Source: Pseudoalteromonas distincta (lineage in GTDB: Bacteria; Pseudomonadota; Gammaproteobacteria; Enterobacterales; Alteromonadaceae). From it: a DNA stretch of 58,959 nucleotides. Shown piece after piece: positions 44,629 to 52,604 of the stretch. The notes below the pieces were generated by a model that was not told where the DNA came from, searched no databases, and saw nothing but the letters and a program-made list of their open reading frames with translations. Every line of letters begins with the position of its first letter. Position 1 is the first letter of the stretch. The stretch is from positions 1-58,959 of the forward strand of contig NZ_JWIG01000024.1 of NCBI RefSeq assembly GCF_000814675.1, read 5' to 3'. The position numbers and the translations under genes were made by a program.

Positions 44629-45354
44629 ATGAATAAAAAAATATTTAAACATGCTCGCAAGTTACATAAATGGTTAGGTTATTTATTAGCACTACAAATT
44701 TTAGCATGGTTACTAGGTGGTTTAATTATGAGTGCAATCCCTCTTGATAAAGTTCATGGGGAGCATCTTGCAACACGTACTCTTAATAACCCATTTACGC
44801 AGGCTGATTATGTTGCCTCCCTTGACGATATTGCCTCTCAGGTGGCTAATCCAACACAAATAATTTTTGAGAACTTTTTAACCACACCTATAATTACAGT
44901 AATAAATAAAGATGAACAGCAAAGCTTTAACGGTATAACAGGCCGGCCCTTTGAGCCGCCAACTAAAATACAAATTACCGCAAATGCTAAAGCACACTTA
45001 CTTATTGATGCTCAAGTGACAAGCGCTGTACTGCTAAAGCAAGGTACGCGAGAAGTTGGATATAAAACCAATGTTTGGCAGGTCCAATTTGACGACACTT
45101 TTAACACAACACTGTACTTGTCAGAAAATAACGGCAGAGTTGTCACCGTTCGCAGCACACTATGGCGAATTTTCGACTTTTTTTGGATGTTACATATTAT
45201 GGATTACGATGAGCGAGAGGATTTTAATAATCCGCTGCTTATTAGTTTTGCAGCAACTAGCGTACTTTTTTGTTTAAGTGGAATATTACTACTTATACAA
45301 AATATACGACTAAAACGATTTATCCGAATTAAAAATAAGAATAAATCAAAGTAG
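44629..45354 (+). CDS. PepSY-type membrane protein
   Basis: A 241-aa protein with an N-terminal helix (KLHKWLGYLLALQILAWLLG), a periplasmic region of about 150 residues and a C-terminal helix (LLISFAATSVLFCLSGILLL). The opening HKWLGYLLALQ and the later FWMLHIMDYDERED resemble PepSY-associated TM proteins, which often occur near iron uptake genes; none is adjacent here. The periplasmic part likely contains two PepSY-like halves. Function unknown. A bidirectional terminator (45398-45416) follows. Confidence 0.75.
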   Translation: MNKKIFKHARKLHKWLGYLLALQILAWLLGGLIMSAIPLDKVHGEHLATRTLNNPFTQADYVASLDDIASQVANPTQIIFENFLTTPIITVINKDEQQSFNGITGRPFEPPTKIQITANAKAHLLIDAQVTSAVLLKQGTREVGYKTNVWQVQFDDTFNTTLYLSENNGRVVTVRSTLWRIFDFFWMLHIMDYDEREDFNNPLLISFAATSVLFCLSGILLLIQNIRLKRFIRIKNKNKSK

Positions 45355-45397
45355 TCATATTGGTTTTTGAGAGCTAGCGCCCACTTATCAAAGAGTA

Positions 45398-45416
45398 AAT
45401 AAGCCTAGGGCTTATT
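45398..45416. terminator. bidirectional terminator between the PepSY gene and cbpM
   Basis: Stem AATAAGCC / GGCTTATT with a TAG loop, followed by TTATT on the plus strand. It ends one base before the cbpM stop codon on the minus strand. Confidence 0.65.
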
Positions 45417-45737
45417 TTATTCCAAGTGCTTAAATCGACTCAAATGTCGCTTTAACATTTCGTTTTCGAAAATCAACTCATCACGCTCATCCAGCAATTG
45501 TAAAACTAAAGCTATTGCCGACCAATCTAACGAAAAGTCATGTTGGATACGGGCCGCTTTTTTAACTAAGGTCACTGCAGATACCGTAAATTGCCACTGC
45601 GTAACATGATCCCCCTCAATTGGAACCGCAATATTATGCTCAACTAGCTCATATAAAATTGCTTCGCTAATATCACTACTCAAACATAGCTCTTTACTAG
45701 TAAGTAAATCGTCCTTTTGTGTCACGATAATTTGCAT
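45417..45737 (-). CDS. cbpM: CbpM chaperone modulator
   Basis: A 106-aa MerR-like modulator of the DnaJ homologue CbpA. The pattern LTSKELCLSSDISEAILYEL followed by VEHNIAVPI and the tail RIQHDFSLDWSAIALVLQLL is characteristic. In E. coli CbpM binds CbpA and inhibits its co-chaperone and DNA-binding activities. It shares its first base with the last base of cbpA, the usual cbpA-cbpM pair. Confidence 0.92.
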   Translation of the reverse strand: MQIIVTQKDDLLTSKELCLSSDISEAILYELVEHNIAVPIEGDHVTQWQFTVSAVTLVKKAARIQHDFSLDWSAIALVLQLLDERDELIFENEMLKRHLSRFKHLE

Positions 45738-46705
45738 TATGGCTTGCTCCAGTTATTACGGGGATTAAAGTGAGCTTTTTCGGCTAATTCTTCCCAAAGT
45801 TTTTTACTGGTATCATCAACAGATGTTGGATTAACAATTTTAAGCACAGCAAATAAGTCACCTTTAGCTTTTTTACTCATTAATCCCTTACCTTTAATAC
45901 GCAAGCGTTGACCAGACTGACTATTAGAAGGAATAGTTAATTGGATATTACCTGTCAACGTAGGTAAATTTAGCTTTGTACCAAGAGCCGCTTCCCATGG
46001 TGCAAGAGGGACAACTATATTTAGGTTATGACCCTCAACATCAAATAATGGGTGAGGCACTAAACTAATTTGTAAATACAAGTCGCCATTTTGCCCATTC
46101 GCTGACCCTAATCCGCCTTGCCCTTTTAGTCGAATTCGTTCGCCATTTACTGAGCCTGCAGGAATTTTCACTTTAAGTGATTTTTTAATTTCAGTGACAC
46201 GGCCACTGCTGTCTCGCTGCGGTAACATAAACTCAACAGGCTTCACGGTATCAACTAAAGTCTCTTCAAGAAAAATTGGGAACTCTATTTCCACATCTTG
46301 TCCTTTTTGCGCGCGAGCGGCGTTACTTCTGCTCTGCCCGGAACGATCGAATCCACCAGCTCCGCCAAACATTGAATTAATAAAGTCAGAAAACTCTTGG
46401 TCGGTTTGAGGATCGCTTTGCTGATAATTACTTTGCGAAGAGGCATTGTTACCACCATAATGGCCTTGCTGTTGACGAGCACGATTTTGTTGGTGACGAC
46501 GTAACTCGTCGTATTTTACACGTTCTTCTTTGTTATGGATGACTTCGTAAGCTTCTGCTATTTCTTTAAACTTATCTTCTGCTTGAGGCTCTTTGCTTAC
46601 ATCTGGGTGATATTTTCTGGCTAACTTTTTATAAGCTACTTTAACCGCTTTATCATCTGCATCAGGCGATATTCCAAGCACTGCATAATAATCAACAAAT
46701 TTCAT
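45737..46705 (-). CDS. cbpA: CbpA, DnaJ-class curved-DNA-binding co-chaperone
   Basis: About 322 aa from ATG 46705 (the frame extends to a TTG at 46711). The J domain has DYYAVLGISPDADDKAVKVA and the HPD triad in YHPDVSK. A Gly/Gln-rich linker (about residues 75-125) follows, then two C-terminal substrate-binding subdomains (IPAGSVNGERIRLKGQGGLG; QLTIPSNSQSGQRLRIKGKG). There is no cysteine-rich zinc domain, which separates CbpA from DnaJ. It stimulates DnaK and binds curved DNA. Confidence 0.94.
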   Translation of the reverse strand: MKFVDYYAVLGISPDADDKAVKVAYKKLARKYHPDVSKEPQAEDKFKEIAEAYEVIHNKEERVKYDELRRHQQNRARQQQGHYGGNNASSQSNYQQSDPQTDQEFSDFINSMFGGAGGFDRSGQSRSNAARAQKGQDVEIEFPIFLEETLVDTVKPVEFMLPQRDSSGRVTEIKKSLKVKIPAGSVNGERIRLKGQGGLGSANGQNGDLYLQISLVPHPLFDVEGHNLNIVVPLAPWEAALGTKLNLPTLTGNIQLTIPSNSQSGQRLRIKGKGLMSKKAKGDLFAVLKIVNPTSVDDTSKKLWEELAEKAHFNPRNNWSKP

Positions 46706-46930
46706 TTGCAATCCAAATCCTCATATTGAGTAAGCTTTAAGCATACTCCTTAACGGGTAACCTTGTGTGGTTAAAATACGATAAATAGTGAGAAATAAAT
46801 GAATAGTGAAAATAACTTTGAGTAAAAAATTAATCAGGCACTTTTTATTAATATAAGCGTAGGCCTTAAGTTAACTTTATCTTTTATCTTCAAGGCTTTA
46901 AACTGCCTATTCCTGTAGTTCACATTTGTG

Positions 46931-47590
46931 ATGGATATGACTCGATTTATTCTGGCCTTATTGGCTTGTTGTGTGTGCGTTTCGGTATCAGCCGAACAAT
47001 TTACCCGTTTTTCAACGGCTAAAAGACATTTAATTAAAACCCTACCTGACAACGCCAAAAGCATTTACTGCGGCTGTGATATTAAAAAAGAAGGCAAAAA
47101 ACTCATTCCTGATCCTTCTAACTGTGGTTACATTCCTCGAAATACACTTACCCGCTCAGGCAAAGTAAATGTGCGAGCACTACGCATTGAGTGGGAACAT
47201 ATTGTTCCGGCGTGGGAATTTGGTCATCAGCTACAATGTTGGCAAGATGGCGGACGTAAAAACTGCCGTAAAGTAAGTGCTAAATTTAGAAAAATGGAAG
47301 CTGATATAAATAACTTAGCGCCAGCTATTGGCGAAATTAATGCCGATCGCTCTAATTATCGTTTTGGCATGCTTAGCGAAAACGCCACACAGTATGGTCG
47401 CTGCGAAGTAAAAGTAAACTTTAAGCAACGTGTAGTTGAACCGCCTGTCTATGCACGTAAACGTATAGCTGACACCTACGCTTACATGCAAAAAACATAC
47501 GGTTTAAAAATCTCTGATAAACAGCAAAAGTTATTTAATGCATGGCAAAAGCAAGCATTCGCAGATACAAGTAGTGCGAGCAAGCTCTAA
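46931..47590 (+). CDS. endA: periplasmic/secreted endonuclease I
   Basis: An EndA/Vvn family nuclease of about 219 aa. A signal peptide (RFILALLACCVCVSVSA) precedes the mature enzyme. The active-site region is RIEWEHIVPAWEFG with the metal-binding histidine, followed by QCWQDGGRKNCRKVSAKF, DINNLAPAIGEINADRSNYR and FGMLSENATQYGRC. Cysteines form the conserved disulfides. It degrades double-stranded DNA outside the cytoplasm. Start choice between ATG 46931 and 46937 is uncertain; no clear ribosome site. Confidence 0.94.
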   Translation: MDMTRFILALLACCVCVSVSAEQFTRFSTAKRHLIKTLPDNAKSIYCGCDIKKEGKKLIPDPSNCGYIPRNTLTRSGKVNVRALRIEWEHIVPAWEFGHQLQCWQDGGRKNCRKVSAKFRKMEADINNLAPAIGEINADRSNYRFGMLSENATQYGRCEVKVNFKQRVVEPPVYARKRIADTYAYMQKTYGLKISDKQQKLFNAWQKQAFADTSSASKL

Positions 47591-47690
47591 GCTTTAACAC
47601 TCATTTACATAAATCAAAGTTATAAATGTTGAATAAACGAGCGAGTGTTGTAATATTTTAAACAACTTATTTACAAAAAAGCCCTTACCT

Positions 47691-49298
47691 ATGTTTAAAA
47701 ATAATAAAACCTCGCTTGCCATTTTCACTGCATTTGCGGGCTTTGCTTTGACCGGTTGTGGCGGCGGCGGTAGCGGTATCGACTCAGCCCCTGTAGTTAC
47801 AACACCTGTTAGTAGCAGTCCAACATGGACTGCGGGTGTATTTGAACCCTCTAACGATTTAAAAAACTTTTGCGAAACCCCGCGTACGGGTAATGATCCC
47901 TTTAATAACAACGAGCCTTACCCAGATCAAGCAGGTTCTGCCCTTTACGAAAAACTCTGGCTTCGCTCTTGGAGCGACGAAACCTACCTTTGGTATGATG
48001 AGATTGCCGATAACGATCCTGAAAGCTTTGCCACAGTAGCAGATTATTTTGCCCAATTAAAAACAGAGCAGCTTACCGACTCAGGTGCAAAAAAAGATAA
48101 CTTTCATTTTTCAGAACCTACTGAAGATTACTTTCAAGAAGCGCAATCGGGCGTTACTTCTGGTTACGGTATAAATTGGGCGTTTATTGGCGATACAGCC
48201 GACCGTATTTTACGCGTCGCTTATCTTGAAGATGATTCACCTGCAAGCCAAATAGGCTTTCAACGTGGTGATACTGTACTTTCAGTTGACGGTGTTAGCA
48301 TTAATACCAATACACAGTCGGGTGTAGATACGCTTAACGAAGGCTTATTTAGCCCAACTAACGGCGACTCACATACTATTGTTGTACGCAGTAACGATGG
48401 CGCCGAAAAAACATTTAATGTAACCGCCGGCAATATTGAACAAACACCGGTTCAAAATGTTAAAACGATTACAACCGTAAATGGTTTAAGCGTGGGTTAC
48501 ATGCAATTTAATAGCCATATAAGCATTGCCCAAGAAGGGCTTATTGATGCGGTAAATAAGTTTAAAACCGATGGTATTGATGAGCTTGTAATCGACTTTA
48601 GATATAACGGTGGTGGTTTATTAGCACTGTCGGCACAATTGGCTTATATGGTTGCCGGTAATGCCAACGTTAACAACCGCTTTTATTATCAAACTCAACA
48701 AAACGATAAACAACCCGTTGATTCACCTTTTCCATTTATTGATGAAGAAATAGATTACTCTACTTTTTTTAGCACAGGTGAAAACCTACCTGATTTAAAC
48801 CTATCAAAGGTTTATGTATTAAGCACATCAGGCACCTGTTCGGCATCAGAAGCTTTTATTAATGGTTTAAAAGGTATAGACGCAGAAGTTATTTTAATTG
48901 GCGACACAACCTGCGGTAAGCCCTATGGCTTTACCCCAACTCATAACTGCGCAACAACCTATTACACTATTCAATTTAGTGGCGTAAATAGCAAAGGATT
49001 TGGCGAATACGCTGCGGGTTTTACACCAACCCCTACGCCACAATTTGATGCTGATGTTCAAGGTTGTGAAATTGAGGACGACTTTGATCATCAGTTAGGC
49101 GACAGTGACGAGGCCGTTTTAGCCACCGCATTATTTCATGTTGAAAATGGCAATTGCCCAATTAGAACGGCTGCTGCAAAAGCAGAGCCAGCTAATTTTT
49201 CAAGCTCTCGTGAATCTCTCATTCCTTTAAATATGCCTGAGCAATTTACCCAGCGTAATATGGACTTAACTTGGCCAACACTGAGTGAGGAAAGGTAA
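47691..49298 (+). CDS. S41-family (C-terminal processing type) protease lipoprotein with PDZ domain
   Basis: A 535-aa lipoprotein with lipobox LTGC (Cys23) followed by GGGGSG. A PDZ-like domain spans about residues 155-250 (IGFQRGDTVLSVDGVSI). The tail-specific protease fold follows, with the nucleophile in STSGTCSASEAFINGLKG and a Lys in GDTTCGKPYGF. Marine gammaproteobacteria commonly carry such S41 lipoproteins; the substrate is unknown. The next gene starts on its stop (TAATG), so the two are coupled. Confidence 0.9.
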   Translation: MFKNNKTSLAIFTAFAGFALTGCGGGGSGIDSAPVVTTPVSSSPTWTAGVFEPSNDLKNFCETPRTGNDPFNNNEPYPDQAGSALYEKLWLRSWSDETYLWYDEIADNDPESFATVADYFAQLKTEQLTDSGAKKDNFHFSEPTEDYFQEAQSGVTSGYGINWAFIGDTADRILRVAYLEDDSPASQIGFQRGDTVLSVDGVSINTNTQSGVDTLNEGLFSPTNGDSHTIVVRSNDGAEKTFNVTAGNIEQTPVQNVKTITTVNGLSVGYMQFNSHISIAQEGLIDAVNKFKTDGIDELVIDFRYNGGGLLALSAQLAYMVAGNANVNNRFYYQTQQNDKQPVDSPFPFIDEEIDYSTFFSTGENLPDLNLSKVYVLSTSGTCSASEAFINGLKGIDAEVILIGDTTCGKPYGFTPTHNCATTYYTIQFSGVNSKGFGEYAAGFTPTPTPQFDADVQGCEIEDDFDHQLGDSDEAVLATALFHVENGNCPIRTAAAKAEPANFSSSRESLIPLNMPEQFTQRNMDLTWPTLSEER

Positions 49299-49669
49299 TG
49301 GCTAAATTATTACTCCCATTAGCTACCTTATTCGCTTTGGGAGGATGCCAAAGTGTAAATAGTGAGCCCGCTAAACCCGCTATATTAACGAGCGTTAATC
49401 CTAGCGTTATTGCAACACTACAACAGGCAATTCAACAAGCTAAGGGAGGCGCATTAGTAACACTTTCCGATTCCGTATTTACTAAACGTAGCGAACTGCT
49501 AATTGATCATGCAATGAGTAAAGGGTCTGATGGCAGAGTAATTATGGGCGCGCATAATATAAAATCTGAAAAGTTTATTTTGCAGCTACGTAATAACCAA
49601 TGCGAGCTTTACTATCCTAAAAAAGAGCTTACTACAGTACTTGAAGGTGTGACCTGTAAAGAGTTATAA
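49298..49669 (+). CDS. small lipoprotein coupled to the S41 protease
   Basis: A 123-aa protein with a short signal and lipobox LGGC (Cys17). The mature part is about 105 residues with a central GALVTLSDSVFTKRSELLID and two cysteines near the end (NQCELYYPK, GVTCKEL) that could form a disulfide. No family recognised. The TAATG overlap with the protease gene suggests a joint role at the membrane, perhaps as a partner or substrate adaptor; that is speculation. Confidence 0.75.
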   Translation: MAKLLLPLATLFALGGCQSVNSEPAKPAILTSVNPSVIATLQQAIQQAKGGALVTLSDSVFTKRSELLIDHAMSKGSDGRVIMGAHNIKSEKFILQLRNNQCELYYPKKELTTVLEGVTCKEL

Positions 49670-49690
49670 GGCACTTTATTAGCGTTTATA

Positions 49691-49725
49691 AAAAGGCGCG
49701 CAGCACACCGCTGCGCGCCTTTTTC
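49691..49725. terminator. strong bidirectional terminator
   Basis: AAAAGGCGCGCAGC / GCTGCGCGCCTTTT stem with an ACACC loop. It lies between the lipoprotein gene (plus) and hmp (minus) and serves both directions. Confidence 0.95.
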
Positions 49726-49740
49726 TATTTTAAAGCGTTA

Positions 49741-50922
49741 TTACAAGTCTTGATGCGGACCAAACACTTCATAATGAATCTGCTCGTTTTTAACACCTAA
49801 CTCAAGTAACTGGTTTTTTATAAATGCCATAAAACCGGCAGGACCACATATATAAAAGTCACCATTACTCAATGGTAGCTGTGCTTGTACTGCGTTTAGG
49901 TTCATTAACCCAGTAAAGTCAGCGCCCTCTGTCGCTTGGTTAAACCACGTCATTGTTTGTAAGCGGTTATAAACTGCATTTAACTCATTTAAATATTTTG
50001 AAAACGAATGCTGCTGAGTATTTTCGCAGGCATGTAAATACATAATCTCTTGATTAGAGTTGTCACTTAATAACGTTTCAAGCATAGCCAGCATTGGCGT
50101 TTGCCCAACACCTGCTGAAATGAGTACCGCTGGACTTGTATTATTACGTAAAAAGAAGTCTCCTGCCGGCGGGTATAGCTCAACAATAGTGCCTTGCTCT
50201 AATGAGTGTAAATGATTAGACACCATGCCAGGCTTTGGCTGTAGCTCTTTTTTAACACTAATACGGTAGTTTTTAGCGTTACTTTTTTGTGAAATAGAAT
50301 ACTGGCGAATTTCTTCATATTCAGCGCCCTCTGGCTTAACTTTAATACCTAAATACTGCCCTGGTTTATGTGTAATAACAGCTTCGCCATCAACTGGCGT
50401 AAGTGTAAAACTCGTTACTAGTTCTGATTCAGCCTGTTTGTTGGTTATTTCAAATTGGCGAGTTCCCGCCCAACCACCGTGTTTATTTTTACTGTGCTCA
50501 TACAAAGCAGCTTCTTCGGTTATACAAATATCAGCAAGTACGCCGTAAGCTTCGCGCCAAGCGTATTCAACATCGGGAGTAAATTGCTCAGGAAGAAGCT
50601 CTTTAAGCGTACCAATTAAGTGTGCACCTACAATAGGGTAATGCTCAGGTAAAATATTCAAGCTGGTATGCTTATGATTAATACGTGTTAGCGCTTCTTT
50701 TAATACGGCTAAATTATCAATATTTTGTGCATACGCAGCCAATGCATTAAAAAGTGCAAATTGCTGACGACCTGTATCTTGATTCGCCATATTAAAAATA
50801 TTTTTAAGCTCAGGATTATGGCTAAATAAACGCTTATAAAAATGATCGGTAACAACCGTACCCGCCTGCGCTAATAACGGAACTGTGCTTTTTACAATCT
50901 CAATGGTTTTATCAGATAACAT
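49741..50922 (-). CDS. hmp: flavohemoprotein (nitric oxide dioxygenase)
   Basis: A 393-aa Hmp: a globin domain (residues 1-140, proximal heme ligand His85 in INHKHTS), an FAD-binding domain (RQYSISQ, near 206) and an NAD domain (ISAGVGQTPMLAML; FYICGPAGFM). It converts NO plus O2 to nitrate. It is the last gene of the operon starting at 52444, 20 bp after nnrS, under probable NorR/sigma-54 control. The ATG has TAGGAAA upstream. Confidence 0.97.
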   Translation of the reverse strand: MLSDKTIEIVKSTVPLLAQAGTVVTDHFYKRLFSHNPELKNIFNMANQDTGRQQFALFNALAAYAQNIDNLAVLKEALTRINHKHTSLNILPEHYPIVGAHLIGTLKELLPEQFTPDVEYAWREAYGVLADICITEEAALYEHSKNKHGGWAGTRQFEITNKQAESELVTSFTLTPVDGEAVITHKPGQYLGIKVKPEGAEYEEIRQYSISQKSNAKNYRISVKKELQPKPGMVSNHLHSLEQGTIVELYPPAGDFFLRNNTSPAVLISAGVGQTPMLAMLETLLSDNSNQEIMYLHACENTQQHSFSKYLNELNAVYNRLQTMTWFNQATEGADFTGLMNLNAVQAQLPLSNGDFYICGPAGFMAFIKNQLLELGVKNEQIHYEVFGPHQDL

Positions 50923-50942
50923 ATGTGTTTCCTATGGATGAA

Positions 50943-52175
50943 CTAACCACGACGCCCATCAACACGACGCCGCGTTAATATAGGTGTGCAGTGAATTAAA
51001 AATAATGAAAAAGCCACTAACCACAGCAAAGCACTTATTTGCCAAGCAAGGTGAGGCCCAATAATAAAAGGGAGTAATGAACGAGTAATAGCGGCCACAA
51101 GCAAAAACGCAAAAGCAACAGCCATGTAATGGGGAATAGCGAGTGTCCGCCCTGTATGACCATGTGATACACGCGTCATCATTGCTAAAATCATCATACC
51201 TATTGTGCCAATAGTGATTAAGTGCAGCGCATCTTTAAATTGTATTGCACTGCTATAAAAGCTAAATGCAACCATCATTAACCCTACGCCTAACGCTAAG
51301 TAAGAAAAATGTAAAGACCATAACAACGGCACTCTCAATACCTTGCTATCCCACCAACAACCAGCCCTAAGCAGGTGAAGCGCAGCAACAGTTGCAACAA
51401 CTAACGCAGGATTAATCGTGTTCAAAAACAACTTGTTGATGAAAAACAGAGTGATAGCCAAAATAGATAAATACATCACCGCTTTATCTATTTTAGGAGT
51501 GCGAACTTGTGCGGCTAAACCTAGACCTTTAGCGGTAAAAAATGGTAAAACGCGGCCCGCAACAATGCCAACTAGTAAAGTAATTACCAGTACTGCGGTA
51601 TCAACCACACCAAGTGCAAGCTGCATGTTTTGTTGTAAAACAAGTATTAAATACAATACATTGAGTCCACAAAGCACAGCTAAAATAGCTAAAAACGGAT
51701 AGTTACTTTTGCTATTGGCTTTTAATAACATATTAGCCAACGCGGTTATGGCGCCTAACCACCAAATAACTTGTAATGTAAGTGCAGCATATAAATTAAA
51801 ATGAGCAATATCTGGCAGTACTACAAAAAATGCTAAGCGCGCTGCAAGCCATATAAACGTAAGCCACATAAGAGCTTTGCCACTTATGCTCGGCACGCCT
51901 GTCCACGTTTGTGCTGCGGTAAGTAAAAAGCCAACAGCTACAACTCCTGCAAAGCCAAACAGCATTTCGTGCGCGTGCCATAATGTCGCAGGTATCGATA
52001 AGTGCCAACTTGCATGGCCTGTTAAAATAAGTAGCCAATACCCCACTGACAAAAATGCCAATAAGCCACCGCCTAAAAAGAAAGGCCTAAAAGCTAGCAT
52101 CCATAACGGCCATTGAGATACTTGATGAATAGCAACGCGTGCTGGCATTGGCTCAGTTAAGTTTATAGGGCGCAT
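50943..52175 (-). CDS. nnrS: NnrS family heme/copper membrane protein
   Basis: A 410-aa, about twelve-helix membrane protein of the NnrS family, implicated in resistance to nitrosative stress. Family motifs include FRPFFLGGGLLAFLSVGYWL, ATLWHAHEMLFGFAGVVAVG followed by FLLTAAQTWTG, AGRVLPFFT and MTRVSHGHTGR. It sits between a small membrane protein and hmp in the NO-response operon; its start overlaps the preceding stop (TAATG). Confidence 0.95.
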   Translation of the reverse strand: MRPINLTEPMPARVAIHQVSQWPLWMLAFRPFFLGGGLLAFLSVGYWLLILTGHASWHLSIPATLWHAHEMLFGFAGVVAVGFLLTAAQTWTGVPSISGKALMWLTFIWLAARLAFFVVLPDIAHFNLYAALTLQVIWWLGAITALANMLLKANSKSNYPFLAILAVLCGLNVLYLILVLQQNMQLALGVVDTAVLVITLLVGIVAGRVLPFFTAKGLGLAAQVRTPKIDKAVMYLSILAITLFFINKLFLNTINPALVVATVAALHLLRAGCWWDSKVLRVPLLWSLHFSYLALGVGLMMVAFSFYSSAIQFKDALHLITIGTIGMMILAMMTRVSHGHTGRTLAIPHYMAVAFAFLLVAAITRSLLPFIIGPHLAWQISALLWLVAFSLFLIHCTPILTRRRVDGRRG

Positions 52176-52444
52176 TATCGTACCTCCTGCCCTAAACCAT
52201 GCTGTGCAACACAGCGCAGTACGTAACTTACTTTTAAAATAGCAGCAATAACAATAGTCCCAATATGAGCTGATACTTGCACCGCCATGGAAAAGTACTC
52301 AGCAAACGGGTAGCTAATTAAAATACTTGCCGTAATACACACTAAACTCACAGCCAATGCAGTATTGGCAGCAAATAATACTGTTTCGTATAGTGAACTA
52401 AACTGTGTTTGATTATTTAAATTATTCAGCATTAGTGTGTTCAT
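52175..52444 (-). CDS. small two-helix membrane protein, first gene of the NO operon
   Basis: An 89-aa protein with two hydrophobic helices (about residues 22-45 and 55-75) and a short polar tail. No named family recognised. It starts the nnrS-hmp operon and overlaps nnrS at TAATG, so it is likely co-regulated by NorR. It may be a helper for NnrS, by context only. Confidence 0.7.
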   Translation of the reverse strand: MNTLMLNNLNNQTQFSSLYETVLFAANTALAVSLVCITASILISYPFAEYFSMAVQVSAHIGTIVIAAILKVSYVLRCVAQHGLGQEVR

Positions 52445-52479
52445 AGCGATCTCTGTAACTAACTACGTTACTTAGCTAT

Positions 52480-52495
52480 TACACATACTGTGCCA
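52480..52495 (-). promoter_or_regulatory. sigma-54-like promoter of the nnrS-hmp operon
   Basis: On the minus strand TGGCAC (52490-52495) is followed after five bases by GTGTA, close to the sigma-54 consensus TGGCAC-N5-TTGCW; the -12 GC reads GT. It lies 36 bp upstream of the small membrane protein start and downstream of the two NorR-type sites, as expected for an enhancer-driven promoter. Confidence 0.6.
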
Positions 52496-52549
52496 AAAAA
52501 TTTAATTAATTAAATTCAATAAGTTAAATTAAATCACTTTACAGTATGA

Positions 52550-52560
52550 GTCTTTATGAC
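52550..52560. promoter_or_regulatory. NorR binding site (distal to norR)
   Basis: GT-CTTTATG-AC matches the NorR consensus GT-N7-AC. It lies about 55 bp upstream of the -24 element of the nnrS-hmp promoter, a suitable enhancer distance. Confidence 0.65.
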
Positions 52561-52593
52561 CTACTATAAATTAACTCATAAGAACACAAACAG

Positions 52594-52604
52594 GTCATTT
52601 TGAC
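52594..52604. promoter_or_regulatory. NorR binding site overlapping the norR start region
   Basis: GTCA-TTT-TGAC is a perfect NorR-type palindrome (GT-N7-AC). It abuts the norR GTG start and covers the ribosome-binding region, so bound NorR could repress its own synthesis while acting as enhancer for the divergent operon. Confidence 0.75.
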
